DNA of 64,000 nt from Synergistaceae bacterium (GCA_031289775.1 JAITOY010000047.1:37695-101694), one strand, 5' to 3'. Shown: positions 52,304-61,706, counted from the stretch's first letter. Translations and numbers: made by a program. Notes: generated from the sequence alone by a model not told the origin.

Positions 52304-53838
52304 TACGCCGCCTCCACTGGGGCGCCAGCCATCAAAAGGCCGATTTTTTCGGTTGGCACGGAGGCCGGGTCGTCCAAAAGGCCCATGAACTTTCCCTTGA
52401 ACATGACCGCCAGACGGTCGCTCAAGGCCAGGAGCTCGTCGAGATCCTCGGATATCAAGAGAGTCGCCGAGCCGTTTTCGCGCGCCGCGAGAAGTTGTTC
52501 GCGCACGTATCTCGTAGCGGAGACGTCGAGTCCCCACGTGGGGTGCATGACGATCAGGACTTTCGGCGCTTCGGAGAGCTCGCGCCCCATAAGGAGCTTC
52601 TGGAGGTTCCCACCGCTCAGGTTTCTCACAGGGGTGTGAAGCGACGGCGCCGAGACGTCAAAGTCCTCGATGATACGCTTCGCGCAGGCCGCAGAATTTC
52701 GCCAGTCGATGAATGCTCCGTGTCCGACTGGTTTCGACCAGTATTTTTTTATGATGGAGTTGCTGACGATGTCCATGCCGGAGGCCATTCCGACCCCCTT
52801 GCGGTCGGACGGGATGTAGTAGATGCCCTCGCGGATGAAGCGCCTGGGGGATGAACCCTCCATGCGGCATCCGTTCATCTTTATCTCTCCTGAGAGAAGC
52901 GGGCGCAGACCCACAAGGGCCTCGCAGAGCTCCTGTTGGCCGTTGCCAGCAACGCCGGCCAACCCAAGTATCTCGTTTTGTTTAATGCTGAAAGAAACCT
53001 CGCTCACCGCCTCGACTCCCCTGTCGCCAAGAACCCTGATGTTCCTCACCTCGAAGAGTGTCTTGCCGGCGTTGAGGCGGCTGCGGTTGACGTCGAGCGT
53101 CACTTTCCTGCCCATCATCATCTCTGCGAGCGCCTCCTCTGTCGTCTCAGAGGTCGCGACAGTGCCGGCGTTCTCTCCCCTGCGCAGCGCTGTGACCTTA
53201 TGGGTCTCGCTCATAACCTCCCTCATCTTGTGGGAGATGAAGACGACCCCGTGCCCCTCGCCGCTCATGCGCCTGATAGTTTCGAAGAGTCTCACAGACT
53301 CTTGCGGCGTCAGAACCGCTGTCGGTTCGTCGAGGATAAGCACTCGGACGTTGCGGTAAAGCATCTGGAGCAGAGCGACGCGCTGCTGCTCGCCGGTGGA
53401 GAGCTGCCAGACCATGGCCGACGGGTCAATCTGGAGCCCGTAGTGGCCAGAGATCTCCGCGATCCTGTTTATGATTTTTTTCTTTGGCAGTACAAATGGC
53501 GTGTCCTTGACGCCGAGGATCATGTTCTCCCACACAGTGTGGGTGTGGACGAGCATGAAGTGCTGATGCACCATTCCGATACCGGCGGCGATGGCGTCGC
53601 GCGGAGTGCGGAAGATGACCGGCTTGCCGTCAAGAAATATCCGGCCCTCATCCGGACGGTAAAGGCCGTACAGAATGTTCATGAGCGTGGACTTGCCGGC
53701 GCCGTTCTCGCCGAGAAGGGCGTGAACCTCGCCGGCCTCCACTGAAAAATTCACGTCCCTGTTGGCCGTGACCCCGGAGAACCTCTTCGTGATCCCCCGC
53801 ATCTCCACAAGAGGCACGGCGCCGCGCCCTTCCGTCAA
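52303..53838 (-). CDS. ABC transporter ATP-binding protein (two-domain, nucleoside type)
   Basis: 511 residues with two ABC domains. The first has Walker A GENGAGKST, Walker B VLILDEPTAVL and Q-loop; its signature is LSTGEQQR. The second has a degenerate Walker A (GVAGNGQQE) and LSGGNLQK, as is usual in this family (like RbsA/NupO). TTG start at 53838, 11 nt after the chemoreceptor stop; a GTG at 53817 preceded by GAAGGG is an alternative. Energises import with the two permeases and the BMP protein. Confidence 0.92.
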   Translation of the reverse strand: MTEGRGAVPLVEMRGITKRFSGVTANRDVNFSVEAGEVHALLGENGAGKSTLMNILYGLYRPDEGRIFLDGKPVIFRTPRDAIAAGIGMVHQHFMLVHTHTVWENMILGVKDTPFVLPKKKIINRIAEISGHYGLQIDPSAMVWQLSTGEQQRVALLQMLYRNVRVLILDEPTAVLTPQESVRLFETIRRMSGEGHGVVFISHKMREVMSETHKVTALRRGENAGTVATSETTEEALAEMMMGRKVTLDVNRSRLNAGKTLFEVRNIRVLGDRGVEAVSEVSFSIKQNEILGLAGVAGNGQQELCEALVGLRPLLSGEIKMNGCRMEGSSPRRFIREGIYYIPSDRKGVGMASGMDIVSNSIIKKYWSKPVGHGAFIDWRNSAACAKRIIEDFDVSAPSLHTPVRNLSGGNLQKLLMGRELSEAPKVLIVMHPTWGLDVSATRYVREQLLAARENGSATLLISEDLDELLALSDRLAVMFKGKFMGLLDDPASVPTEKIGLLMAGAPVEAA

Positions 53839-53849
53839 TCTGTTCTTCT

Positions 53850-55622
53850 TTACCTCTTTGCCGGCAGCGCTTTCATACCTGTTTTTTTAACATTGCCCTC
53901 GTCGTCTCCCAGGTTGAAGTATGAAAGATTATCCTGCATATGGCCCGCAAGGTTCGACAGTTCCTCCGAGCCTTCGGCGACCTTCTCCGAAGCTGCCGCG
54001 ATCTCCGTGACGCTTGTGCGTATATTTTCGCTCGCTCTGGCTGTGGCGTTTATCTTCGTCGACATACCCTGTACGGCCTCCGCTATCTCCTCGCTCGAGG
54101 CAGCCTGTTCCTCCGCGACAGCGGCGAGATCCTGCGTCGACGACGAAATGTCGCGCAGATATGTGATCATATTGGTTATCGCGCTCTCTGTCTCGTTGGA
54201 GAGATCCTTCGCCTTGTTCGAGACGGCCGTGTTCTCCTGCGCGTAGTTGACAATGCGATCCAGATCTCCTGTGATCTGAGACGCAAGTTCAGCGATACTT
54301 TTGGCCGCTACGTTACTGTCCTCAGCCAGTTTGCGGACTTCCTCCGCGACGACAGCGAAACCGCGTCCCGCATCGCCGGCGCGCGCGGCCTCTATCGCCG
54401 CGTTCAGCGCGAGCAGGTTTGTCTGATCCGCTATGCTGCCTATCTGCGTGACGAAGCTCTGTATCTGCCTTGTCCTGTTGCCAAGTTCAAGCACCGCCGA
54501 AGTGGAAGCGGCCGAACTTTCCGCCACTCTGCCTATGCCCTCGACGACGCTGCGCACGGCGCTCATCCCCGAGTCGCCCGCGCTCATGGCGTTGTCGACC
54601 TTGCGCGCTATGTCCGTGCCCTTCTCTGCGGTTGTCTGCGCTCCGGCGGCAACCTCCTCGACGGACGCGTTGACTTCCTCGCTCGCTGAAGCGAGTCCGC
54701 TCAGGTTCACGCTCATTTCGTCGACGTTCGCCCGGAACTCCTCGACAGAGGCGTTCGTCTCTTCCGCCATCGCGGAAAAATCCTGCGCGGAGTCGGAAAT
54801 CCGGCCGCCGGCAGTTTTGATCGTGCTCACAACGCCTTGAAGCGTCCCCGCCATCTGAAGTATTTCGTTCCCCATCTGTGAAAGCGCGTCGCGCCCGGTA
54901 ACGCTATAAGATATAGTCAGGTCGCCCTCCGCGAATTTGGAAATATTTTTCTCCATGACGCCGATCGGGCGCGTTATGAAACGGGATATTATAAAACTCA
55001 GGAATAACGTGAAAAGAACCGCGAAAATCGCGATTATCATCCCGGCGCCGGAAGTTGTTTCGGCATAAGTGTTCGTCTCGTCCTGAAGTCGTTGCGCTTC
55101 CTCGATAAGGTAGTCGGACAGCTCGCGGAGGTCATTGTTGAATTTTATAACGTAAGGATCCACTTCATCGAAGAAATAATCCTCGGCTTCATCCTTGTGT
55201 CCCTTTTGTCTGCCCAACTCCACTGTTTTATCCTGCATCGTGCGAAGGTTGGAAATCATGGAATTTATCTCTGCCAGGAGGCTTTTTTCCGTATCGGTCA
55301 TGTCGGTTATGGCGTAAGCGTTGAGAATCTCCAGGTTCTGTGTTCGCCTCTCCTCTATATCATCGACCGCGGCTTTGATTTTGTCCTCGTCTTCCGTGAG
55401 AATCGCCTTCAATATGTTCTTCTGGTTCGCCTGAAGGTTTGCCCTGAAGACGGCCATTTCCGCCGCAAAGTAGGAATAATTCTCATACGCGAATTTGTTG
55501 CGTTTTTCAATGTTGACGATAGCCGAATAATTAAAAATAGTGATAAACACCAATAAAACCAGCGGAATTCCAGATAATATTCCCAATTTCCCGCCAATAC
55601 TTCTGTTCTTTAACCATGACAT
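53850..55622 (-). CDS. Methyl-accepting chemotaxis protein
   Basis: 590 residues. First membrane segment about 16-33, a four-helix-bundle ligand domain (about 34-190), second segment about 194-215, HAMP, then the coiled-coil signalling domain with the hairpin tip [38 protein letters not shown]. There is no C-terminal CheR-docking pentapeptide. It lies 11 nt before the nucleoside ABC ATPase gene on the same strand, so they are likely co-transcribed. No che or flagellar genes are in the window. Confidence 0.95.
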   Translation of the reverse strand: MSWLKNRSIGGKLGILSGIPLVLLVFITIFNYSAIVNIEKRNKFAYENYSYFAAEMAVFRANLQANQKNILKAILTEDEDKIKAAVDDIEERRTQNLEILNAYAITDMTDTEKSLLAEINSMISNLRTMQDKTVELGRQKGHKDEAEDYFFDEVDPYVIKFNNDLRELSDYLIEEAQRLQDETNTYAETTSGAGMIIAIFAVLFTLFLSFIISRFITRPIGVMEKNISKFAEGDLTISYSVTGRDALSQMGNEILQMAGTLQGVVSTIKTAGGRISDSAQDFSAMAEETNASVEEFRANVDEMSVNLSGLASASEEVNASVEEVAAGAQTTAEKGTDIARKVDNAMSAGDSGMSAVRSVVEGIGRVAESSAASTSAVLELGNRTRQIQSFVTQIGSIADQTNLLALNAAIEAARAGDAGRGFAVVAEEVRKLAEDSNVAAKSIAELASQITGDLDRIVNYAQENTAVSNKAKDLSNETESAITNMITYLRDISSSTQDLAAVAEEQAASSEEIAEAVQGMSTKINATARASENIRTSVTEIAAASEKVAEGSEELSNLAGHMQDNLSYFNLGDDEGNVKKTGMKALPAKR

Positions 55623-55648
55623 ACTATTTCCCCCCTGGAAAATATTTT

Positions 55649-55668
55649 TTTGATAATATCAAATTATA
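55649..55668 (-). promoter_or_regulatory. -10 element and adjoining palindrome upstream of the chemoreceptor
   Basis: TATAAT (minus strand, 55668-55663) touches TTTGATA-A-TATCAAA (55649-55663), a perfect 15-nt palindrome. No good -35 is seen. Confidence 0.45.
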
Positions 55669-55794
55669 CTAAGTTTATAGTCATAAAAAATAACTGGCAA
55701 TAAAGTTCCATCAAGTCGCATCGATGTCGGGTTGCCGAACGCAATGTTCCCGACGCGAAGCAAATGAGCGCTAACTATCGGCGCGAACGGCGTT

Positions 55795-56523
55795 TTACGC
55801 GTCTTCGCCGAGGTAGGCTTTTCTTATCAGGGGGTTTTCTATCAATTCGGCGCTGGGGGCGCTTGTGGCTATTTCGCCGGTCTGTAGGACATACCCTCGG
55901 TCGCTGATCTCCAGGGCTTGCAAGGCGTTTTGCTCAACGAGGAGGATCGTGACGCCCTCGTCCCTTATCTTCAGTATTGTGGCGAACAGGGACTCCACCA
56001 CCAGCGGCGCGAGGCCGAGCGACGGTTCGTCGAGCAGCAGGGCCATGGGGCGGCTCATGAGGGCGCGCGAGATGGCCAGCATCTGCTGCTCGCCTCCGGA
56101 GAGCGTCCCGGCGCGCTGCGACAAGCGCTCCTTCAAAACGGGATAAAGCGAGAAACATCGCTCCATGTCGGACTCTATTCCCTCTTTGTCCTTGCGTCGC
56201 ATCGCGCCCATTATCAGGTTTTCCCTCACGGAGAGCGCGGAGAAAAGACGCCGGCGCTCCGGGACAAGGGATATTCCGAGGTTTACTATCTCGTGCGGCG
56301 CCGCTGGAAGCCGCGCCCCGTTCAGCAGGACGGCGCCCTGAGCTATGGGGAGGACGCCGGCGATGGCCCACATCAGAGTGGACTTCCCAGCCCCGTTTAC
56401 GCCAACGACGCAAACTATCTCGCCTTTACCTACGTCGACGTTCACGCCGTGAAGGGCGTGAATGTTGCCGTAGTATACGTGGAGGTTCCTGATCTCCAGA
56501 TACATCTCGCGCGGCGCCGTCAT
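55795..56523 (-). CDS. livF: Branched-chain amino acid ABC transporter ATPase LivF
   Basis: 242 residues. Walker A GVNGAGKST, signature LSGGEQQMLAIS, Walker B ALLLDEPSLGL, and the LivF-typical LVEQNALQALEISDRGYVLQTGEI. ATG overlaps the livG stop by 4 nt. Last gene of the liv operon. Confidence 0.95.
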   Translation of the reverse strand: MTAPREMYLEIRNLHVYYGNIHALHGVNVDVGKGEIVCVVGVNGAGKSTLMWAIAGVLPIAQGAVLLNGARLPAAPHEIVNLGISLVPERRRLFSALSVRENLIMGAMRRKDKEGIESDMERCFSLYPVLKERLSQRAGTLSGGEQQMLAISRALMSRPMALLLDEPSLGLAPLVVESLFATILKIRDEGVTILLVEQNALQALEISDRGYVLQTGEIATSAPSAELIENPLIRKAYLGEDA

Positions 56524-57329
56524 CGGCCCGTCCCTTCATCGGCCCCTAGCCGCTTTTTGCGCTCGCGGGGACGGCCAAGGTACGCGGCCACCACTCTGCC
56601 GTCGCTTCGGATCTCGCTCGGTGAGCCCTTGGCGAGCAATGCCCCGCGCTCCATCACGACGATGTGTCCGCATATGTCCATGACGAGATTTATGTGGTGC
56701 TCAATCAGGATGATCGTCACGTCGAAGTCCTTTTGTACCTTGACTATGGACTCGCCTAGCTCGCGGGTCTCCGCGTCGTTCATTCCGGCGGCCGGTTCGT
56801 CCAAGAGCAGCAGGCGCGGGGCGCAGGCCAGGGCGCGCGCGATCTCCAGTTTGCGCTGGAGGCCGTATGGAAGCGTGGATGCTTGTCTGTCCGAGACGTC
56901 GGCGACGCCGACATCCTCCATTATCGAAAAAGCCCTGTCCCTCGCGATTTTTTCCTCGGCCCGCACAGAAGACGTGCGCAGGAACGCCGAGACTGGGCCA
57001 TATACGCCCTGGGTGAGGAGGGGGGTCATCACGTTCTCGAGACAGGTCATTCTGTTGAAAAGTCTGATGTTCTGGAACGTCCGCGACACGCCGGCCCGCA
57101 CCACCTCATGCGGGCGCTTCACGATCAGTTCCGTCCCGTCGAGGAGTATCGTCCCAACCGATGGGCGATAGATGCCGGTGATAAGGTTGAAGACCGTCGT
57201 TTTACCGGCCCCGTTTGGCCCAATGAGGCCGGTAATGCCGCCCCCCGCGTCGAACGAGAGCGAATCGACCGCGACTATGCCGCCGAACGAGCGGGTGAGG
57301 TTTCTGACTTCGAGCCGGGAGGCTGTCAT
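56520..57329 (-). CDS. livG: Branched-chain amino acid ABC transporter ATPase LivG
   Basis: 269 residues. Walker A GPNGAGKTT, signature LPYGLQRKLEIARALA, Walker B LLLLDEPAAGMN, and the LivG insert with VSRTFQNIRLFNRMT. ATG at 57329 overlaps the livM stop by 4 nt with GGAGG 8 nt upstream; the 99-codon extension of the open frame lies within livM and is discarded. Confidence 0.95.
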   Translation of the reverse strand: MTASRLEVRNLTRSFGGIVAVDSLSFDAGGGITGLIGPNGAGKTTVFNLITGIYRPSVGTILLDGTELIVKRPHEVVRAGVSRTFQNIRLFNRMTCLENVMTPLLTQGVYGPVSAFLRTSSVRAEEKIARDRAFSIMEDVGVADVSDRQASTLPYGLQRKLEIARALACAPRLLLLDEPAAGMNDAETRELGESIVKVQKDFDVTIILIEHHINLVMDICGHIVVMERGALLAKGSPSEIRSDGRVVAAYLGRPRERKKRLGADEGTGR

Positions 57330-58168
57330 TTCGCGCGCCTCCATTTGAAAAAACTGGAGATCTCCCTGTAGCCCATGAGCCCCTGTGGCCTGTAGACCAT
57401 TATGACGACCAGCAACAGACCGTAGGCCGGCAGCCGCCACATTTCGAGCGAGCGCAGCATCTCTGGCAAAGACGTGAAAATAAAGGCGACAATGACCGGC
57501 CCTGATATGCTCCCCATCCCGCCCGCTATGACGGAGGCCAGGAGCTGCGTGGACTGGGTGAGCGTGAACATGACCGGCTGGATGAAAGCGAGCCTGTGGG
57601 CGAGGAGCGCGCCGGATACGCCGCAAAGAAGCGCGCTCGCGACGAGGGACAATAAGCGCATCCTGAAGAGGTCTATCCCGGACATCTCCGCCGCGATTGG
57701 ATCCTCCCGTATCGCTATGAATATCGCGCCGAAGCGAGACTTCAAAAGGTTGCGGGACGCCAGGATGGAGAGGACGAGCGCGCCGAGTATCCAGACAGGG
57801 CCGCTCAGTTCGTCCACTGAGAGACCGCGCGCGCCGTTTGTGATAGAGAGGTTTTCGAGGCAGACGCGCAGCGCCTCGCCGAAACCCAGAATGGCGATCG
57901 CGAAGTAGTCGCTGCGAAGCTTCGCCCTAAGCGTCGGGATGCCGATCACGAGGCTCGACAGCCCAGCGGCCGCCATGCCGGCGATGATCGCGAGTAAAAA
58001 TGGAACGTTCCAGTGATATGTCAGAACCCCGGCCGTATACGCGCCGATGCCGACAAACGCGGCGTGCCCGAGCGAAAACAGCCCTGTGAAGCCCGTGAAT
58101 ATCGAGAGGCCCAGCACAGCTATCATGTTGATGCAGGCGAGCAAAACGACACCGAGGACGTAATCCAT
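57326..58168 (-). CDS. livM: Branched-chain amino acid ABC transporter permease LivM
   Basis: 280 residues, about eight membrane segments. Family motifs FTGLFSLGHAAFVGIGAYTAG and IAIREDPIAAEMSGIDLFRMRL (coupling loop). GAGGAGAAGG precedes the ATG, 3 nt after the livH stop. Confidence 0.94.
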   Translation of the reverse strand: MDYVLGVVLLACINMIAVLGLSIFTGFTGLFSLGHAAFVGIGAYTAGVLTYHWNVPFLLAIIAGMAAAGLSSLVIGIPTLRAKLRSDYFAIAILGFGEALRVCLENLSITNGARGLSVDELSGPVWILGALVLSILASRNLLKSRFGAIFIAIREDPIAAEMSGIDLFRMRLLSLVASALLCGVSGALLAHRLAFIQPVMFTLTQSTQLLASVIAGGMGSISGPVIVAFIFTSLPEMLRSLEMWRLPAYGLLLVVIMVYRPQGLMGYREISSFFKWRRAK

Positions 58169-58171
58169 AAT

Positions 58172-59044
58172 CTATACCTTCTCCTCGGTCTCCAGCCCCA
58201 TGAGGCCGTTGGGCAGGCAGATGAGAAGCGTTATCAGCATAGTGAAGCTGAATACGTCGCGCATGACGCTCGACAGATATGTCGAGACGAGCGTCTCGAC
58301 CACGCCTAAGATCAGGCCGCCGATGAGCGCGCCCGGCAAACTGCCGAGGCCTCCGATAACGGCGGCGATGTAGGCTTTGTTCGTAACCCAGCCCATCGTC
58401 GGGTAGACGAGGTATTTTATCCCGAGGAAGACGCCGGCCACCCCGGCGAACGCCCCGGCGAGAAAAAACACTATCGAGATGAGCCGGTCGGTGTTCACGC
58501 CCATAAGCGAGCACATCGTCATATCTCCGACGCCAGCGCGGATCGCTATGCCTGTTTTTGTCCTCGTTATGAAAATGTGGAGCGCGAAAATCGCCCCTAT
58601 CGAAACGGCGAACGCGAACAGGTCGAGCAGGCTGAGCGAGCTACCGGCGACGTGGACGACCTGGCGTTTGAAGAACTCGGGGAACGTATAAAATCGCGAG
58701 CCTATCGTAGCGTAGACCATGTTCTCCAGGAAGACGGAGCAGCCCATGGCGCTTATCATCAGGAAGAGCGACGGGGCCCGGCGGCGGCGAAGCGCCGCAT
58801 AGGCGACTCGTTCGTTGCAGACCGAAAGGATCCCCGCGCCAACGACGCTGCCGGCGACGACGAGGCCGAGCCCCAGATGCAGTTGTGTCGCCAGCGCGAG
58901 CCCTATGTACGCCCCTAGCATGATGACGGCGCCGTGGGCGAAGTTGCTGAAGGAAAGTATGCTGAAGATGAGGGAATAACCGACCGCCATCAGCGAGTAG
59001 ATGCCGCCGATGGAGAGGCCGGTTACAAGGGTCTGCAGAAACAC
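58172..59044 (-). CDS. livH: Branched-chain amino acid ABC transporter permease LivH
   Basis: 290 residues, about eight membrane segments. N-terminal GLSIGGIYSLMAVGYSLIFS and LSFSNFAHGAVIMLGAYIGL are typical; the coupling loop is GVGDMTMCSLMGVNTDRLI. GTG start with GAGGGAG 5 nt upstream. Second gene of the operon. Confidence 0.94.
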   Translation of the reverse strand: MFLQTLVTGLSIGGIYSLMAVGYSLIFSILSFSNFAHGAVIMLGAYIGLALATQLHLGLGLVVAGSVVGAGILSVCNERVAYAALRRRRAPSLFLMISAMGCSVFLENMVYATIGSRFYTFPEFFKRQVVHVAGSSLSLLDLFAFAVSIGAIFALHIFITRTKTGIAIRAGVGDMTMCSLMGVNTDRLISIVFFLAGAFAGVAGVFLGIKYLVYPTMGWVTNKAYIAAVIGGLGSLPGALIGGLILGVVETLVSTYLSSVMRDVFSFTMLITLLICLPNGLMGLETEEKV

Positions 59045-59068
59045 GCGAACTCCCTCGCGATCACGCCT

Positions 59069-60223
59069 TTACTTACCCTGATACTTCTCCACGAAGACGA
59101 ACTCTTTTTTCTCAACATCGACCTTCTGAATGACCGCCGGTTTGTCCAGCGGGTTGTGATCCGTCGGGTCTATGGTGAGCACGCCGCTCGTCACCTTGAT
59201 CTCCTTCAGGTGGGCGAGAGCGTCCGCGAGCTTCGGCCCGTCGACGGACTTCGCGGCTTTCACAGCCTCGACGATCATGATGAGCGCGTCCTGCGCCATG
59301 ACCGGGTTGGGGAGCACAGGATCCGAACCGTACGTCTCGCGGTACTCCGTGACGAAGCCGCGAATGTCTGGGTCGTCGAGATCGGCCAGGTTCACGAAAA
59401 ACGCCCTGTCGATCGCGTCGCCGCCCAAGTCGATAAGGTCGGGGCTGCCCCAGTTGTCAGTGCCGAGGAGCACGGCCTCTATGCCGAGGTCGCGAGCCTG
59501 TCGCGCGGCCATCGCGGCCTCCTTCTGGCTCGTGGGGATGAAAATGACGTCGACGTTGAGCTCCTTGATCTTGCCAAGCTGCGCGCGATAGTCCAGCTCC
59601 TCGGAGCGGAACGCCTCTTTGGCGAGGACGACTCCGCCGCGCGCTGTAAACGCCTCCTCAAAATATCTGGTGAGCCACTGGCCATAGTCGGAGCCGACGT
59701 CGTAAAGCGCCGCCGCTCTTTTGGCGTTCAGCCTGTCCACGGCGAAGCGAGCCGCCACGGTTCCCTGAAATGGGTCGATGAAGCAGGGGCGGAAAGCGTA
59801 GTGACGGGTTTTGTTTGTCTTCTGATCCACTGTCACGTAAGGGTTCGTCGCCGTGGTGACGACCATCGGTATCTTCGCGCGCTCGAGAATTGGCGCCGTG
59901 GCGATGGCGTTCCCGCTCTGCGCGGGGCCGATCACGGCGATTACCTTGTCGCCGGCGAGCCTGCGGGCGACGTTGACCGACTCTATAGCGTCGGCGCGGT
60001 TGTCGTAGCGCACTATTTCGATCTGCCTGCCGAGGAGGCCGCCCTCCGCGTTGATTTTTTTAACGAGCATGTCGATGGCGTTTGCCTCGGACTGTCCCCA
60101 CATCGAGGCGCCGCCCGTGAGCGAGACGGTATGCCCGATTTTGACCGGGGCCGCCGCGAAAGCGGCGCCCGATAACGAGAAAAGGGCGATAATTGCGCAT
60201 AGGGCGATTGATTTTTTCAACAC
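59069..60223 (-). CDS. livK: Branched-chain amino acid ABC transporter substrate-binding protein
   Basis: 384 residues. Signal peptide (ALCAIIALFSLSGAAFAA), then the Leu/Ile/Val-binding fold: VKIGHTVSLTGGASMWGQ, NAEGGLLGRQIEIV, VIAVIGPAQSGNAIATAPI and the typical VQ-like end of mature repeats. Whether the ligand is a branched-chain or another amino acid is not certain. GTG at 60223 (or TTG at 60220) with AAGGAG about 10 nt upstream. First gene of the liv operon, behind a leader of about 250 nt. Confidence 0.93.
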   Translation of the reverse strand: MLKKSIALCAIIALFSLSGAAFAAAPVKIGHTVSLTGGASMWGQSEANAIDMLVKKINAEGGLLGRQIEIVRYDNRADAIESVNVARRLAGDKVIAVIGPAQSGNAIATAPILERAKIPMVVTTATNPYVTVDQKTNKTRHYAFRPCFIDPFQGTVAARFAVDRLNAKRAAALYDVGSDYGQWLTRYFEEAFTARGGVVLAKEAFRSEELDYRAQLGKIKELNVDVIFIPTSQKEAAMAARQARDLGIEAVLLGTDNWGSPDLIDLGGDAIDRAFFVNLADLDDPDIRGFVTEYRETYGSDPVLPNPVMAQDALIMIVEAVKAAKSVDGPKLADALAHLKEIKVTSGVLTIDPTDHNPLDKPAVIQKVDVEKKEFVFVEKYQGK

Positions 60224-60310
60224 AACGAAACAACTCCTTTTTTTATTATAGAGATATATAAGGTTTAGGGAGACGCGACGCCGCAGATCTGATGTTTAGT
60301 AAAGAAACGT

Positions 60311-60347
60311 TGACTAAAAGCTCAAACCGCATTTTTGCGTTTGAGCT
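60311..60347 (-). terminator. Terminator-like hairpin in the liv leader
   Basis: Minus strand: AGCTCAAA-CGC, loop AAAAAT, GCG-G-TTTGAGCT (11 bp with one bulge), then TTTTAG. It may end transcription from the upstream gene or act as an attenuator. Confidence 0.65.
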
Positions 60348-60399
60348 CTCTCGAAGCTCCGGGTTTAATCTTCAGTAAAACGTGTTCCATCTTCCACAT
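60322..60399 (-). CDS. Candidate leader peptide (25 aa) before livK
   Basis: ATG at 60399, preceded by AAGGGCGGTG, opens a 25-codon frame with EHVLLKIK in the middle (Val, Leu, Leu, Ile within six codons) and ends at a TGA inside the second arm of the terminator hairpin. The position fits translation-controlled attenuation by branched-chain amino acids. The codon run is short, so chance is not excluded. Confidence 0.28.
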   Translation of the reverse strand: MWKMEHVLLKIKPGASRELKRKNAV

Positions 60400-60479
60400 C
60401 TTTCACCGCCCTTGCAAACTTTTCTTAAATTTGCACGGATATCCGACACCACAGTTCCTCATAACCCGATAATTTAGCG

Positions 60480-60508
60480 AGTCTAGCGGTTTTTCACATC
60501 AATGTCAA
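60480..60508 (-). promoter_or_regulatory. Promoter of the liv operon
   Basis: Minus strand: TTGACA (60508-60503), 17-nt spacer, TAGACT (60485-60480). Confidence 0.65.
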
Positions 60509-60613
60509 CAAGGCACACCCCAGCCCGAAACACAAGTTCCCGCTTTTGAGTTCAGACAGTGATATTTGCGTGAGCCGCGCTCCTAAATTTAAGCGCCAGT
60601 ATAACATACCGTT

Positions 60614-61300
60614 TCAAAAGTCTGAAGACTCGCGTTGTGTGTGAACACATGCGCCGGAGACGCTCACGAGGCGCGCGCTGGCGCTCAGGTTGGCTGGCAG
60701 TATCACTTTACCGTACAGGGCGGATTCGTGGAGTTTCTCGCCCTCCGCTAGGTCTATCCCAGCCTTCCTGTACGCGAGCCACACCAGCTCCGTGCAGTAA
60801 ATCTCGTCCTCGCTCGACATGTCAAACCTGCTGTCGAACGACGCGCCCCTGGCAAAATAACCGAGCGCGGCGGCACTCGCGACGGCCGCGATATCGCCCC
60901 TGGCCACCAGCCTGTACACACCGGCGGCCTTGACCTTTGCGGGCGATAAAAACTCCTCCGCGGATTCGAGCTTTACGACGCCGTCGCCGGGGCTTGCGTG
61001 GATCACGCAGGGGAGGCCGCCGAGAATCCTGACGATACCTACGTGGGAAAAACTCGTCCCGTCGCCGAGGACAGAGCGCACGAGGAGGCTCCGCCATGTC
61101 CTGCCGGCGACGAATACGACGTCGCCGTTCTGGAGCCAGTCGTAGCAGTGGCTTTCGTTCAACTCACGGTCTGGAATATATGAAAGGGCGGCCAAACCCG
61201 GCAAGCCTAGCAAAAATATCGCAACAGCCAAAAGCGCGACGAGCGCGCCGCCTTTAAATGGCCGATCTCGCCATTCAGGAGCTTTTTTTGGAAAGGGCAA
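60614..61300 (-). CDS. YiiX/NlpC-P60-like permuted papain-fold hydrolase
   Basis: 228 residues. A membrane anchor (about 18-40) and then the pattern of the circularly permuted NlpC/P60 family: NGDVVFVAG, SFSHVGIV with the His at 86, and EIYCTELVWLAY with the likely nucleophile Cys at 169. Such enzymes cleave amide or lipid ester bonds in the envelope; the substrate here is unknown. The TTG start overlaps the previous gene by 26 nt. Confidence 0.75.
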   Translation of the reverse strand: MPFPKKAPEWRDRPFKGGALVALLAVAIFLLGLPGLAALSYIPDRELNESHCYDWLQNGDVVFVAGRTWRSLLVRSVLGDGTSFSHVGIVRILGGLPCVIHASPGDGVVKLESAEEFLSPAKVKAAGVYRLVARGDIAAVASAAALGYFARGASFDSRFDMSSEDEIYCTELVWLAYRKAGIDLAEGEKLHESALYGKVILPANLSASARLVSVSGACVHTQRESSDF

Positions 61301-61706
61301 TAAAATAACCGACGACGCCGAACAAAATCGCGCCTATGAGGCAGCTCGCAATGATCGGAGTTGTGAAGTTCGTGCCGGTGGATTTATCCGAGATTATATC
61401 TGGGAGGAGCTTTATATAGTCGACGAGCGAAAGCTTCTCGCGAATAAAAGGATCCTGAAAAAAATAACTCGCCGGGAGACCGGCCAAAAAGCCGATAAAC
61501 GAGAACAGCGGAACCAGCTTCGGCAGTGATCTTTTTTTCGAGTGGGTTGGCGCCGGCGGGCGAACTTCCTGGGGCTGGGACAATATGACGCGCACCGGTG
61601 GGCTCGAGGCTTCGCTGCTCCTGCGGTTCGAGCCGACCCGAACTCCGCATTGTGGACAAAAAAAAGCGGTATCGTTGAGTTTATGGCCGCACTGCGTACA
61701 AAACAT
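61275..61706 (-). CDS. Zinc-ribbon membrane protein
   Basis: 143 residues. N-terminal zinc ribbon CTQCG...CPQCG (residues 3-21), a basic Pro-rich linker, and two membrane segments (about 65-83 and 115-138). Function unknown. GGAGGGATAAGGA precedes the ATG. It overlaps the papain-fold gene downstream, so both are likely made together at the membrane. Confidence 0.75.
   Translation of the reverse strand: MFCTQCGHKLNDTAFFCPQCGVRVGSNRRSSEASSPPVRVILSQPQEVRPPAPTHSKKRSLPKLVPLFSFIGFLAGLPASYFFQDPFIREKLSLVDYIKLLPDIISDKSTGTNFTTPIIASCLIGAILFGVVGYFIALSKKSS

Larger units (their letters stand above)
60224..60479 (-). promoter_or_regulatory. Long leader of the liv operon
   Basis: From the promoter at 60480-60508 to the livK start there are about 250 nt without a long gene. 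The region holds a candidate leader peptide, a terminator-like hairpin and, near 60240, a TATAAT on the minus strand that could be a second start point. No known riboswitch pattern was recognised. Confidence 0.5.

Noticed and set aside
52304..52537. N-terminal extension of the first ABC permease
   Set aside because: It reads the end of the ATPase gene in another phase; GTG at 52303 has a proper ribosome site.
55731..55780. GTCGGG/CCCGAC inverted repeat after livF as a terminator
   Set aside because: Only 6 bp, long loop, and no T-run on either strand.
57330..57626. N-terminal extension of LivG
   Set aside because: It lies within livM out of phase; the coupled ATG at 57329 fits the family start.
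58934..60175. Plus-strand open frame of 413 codons opposite livK
   Set aside because: Antisense shadow; livK has signal peptide and family motifs.
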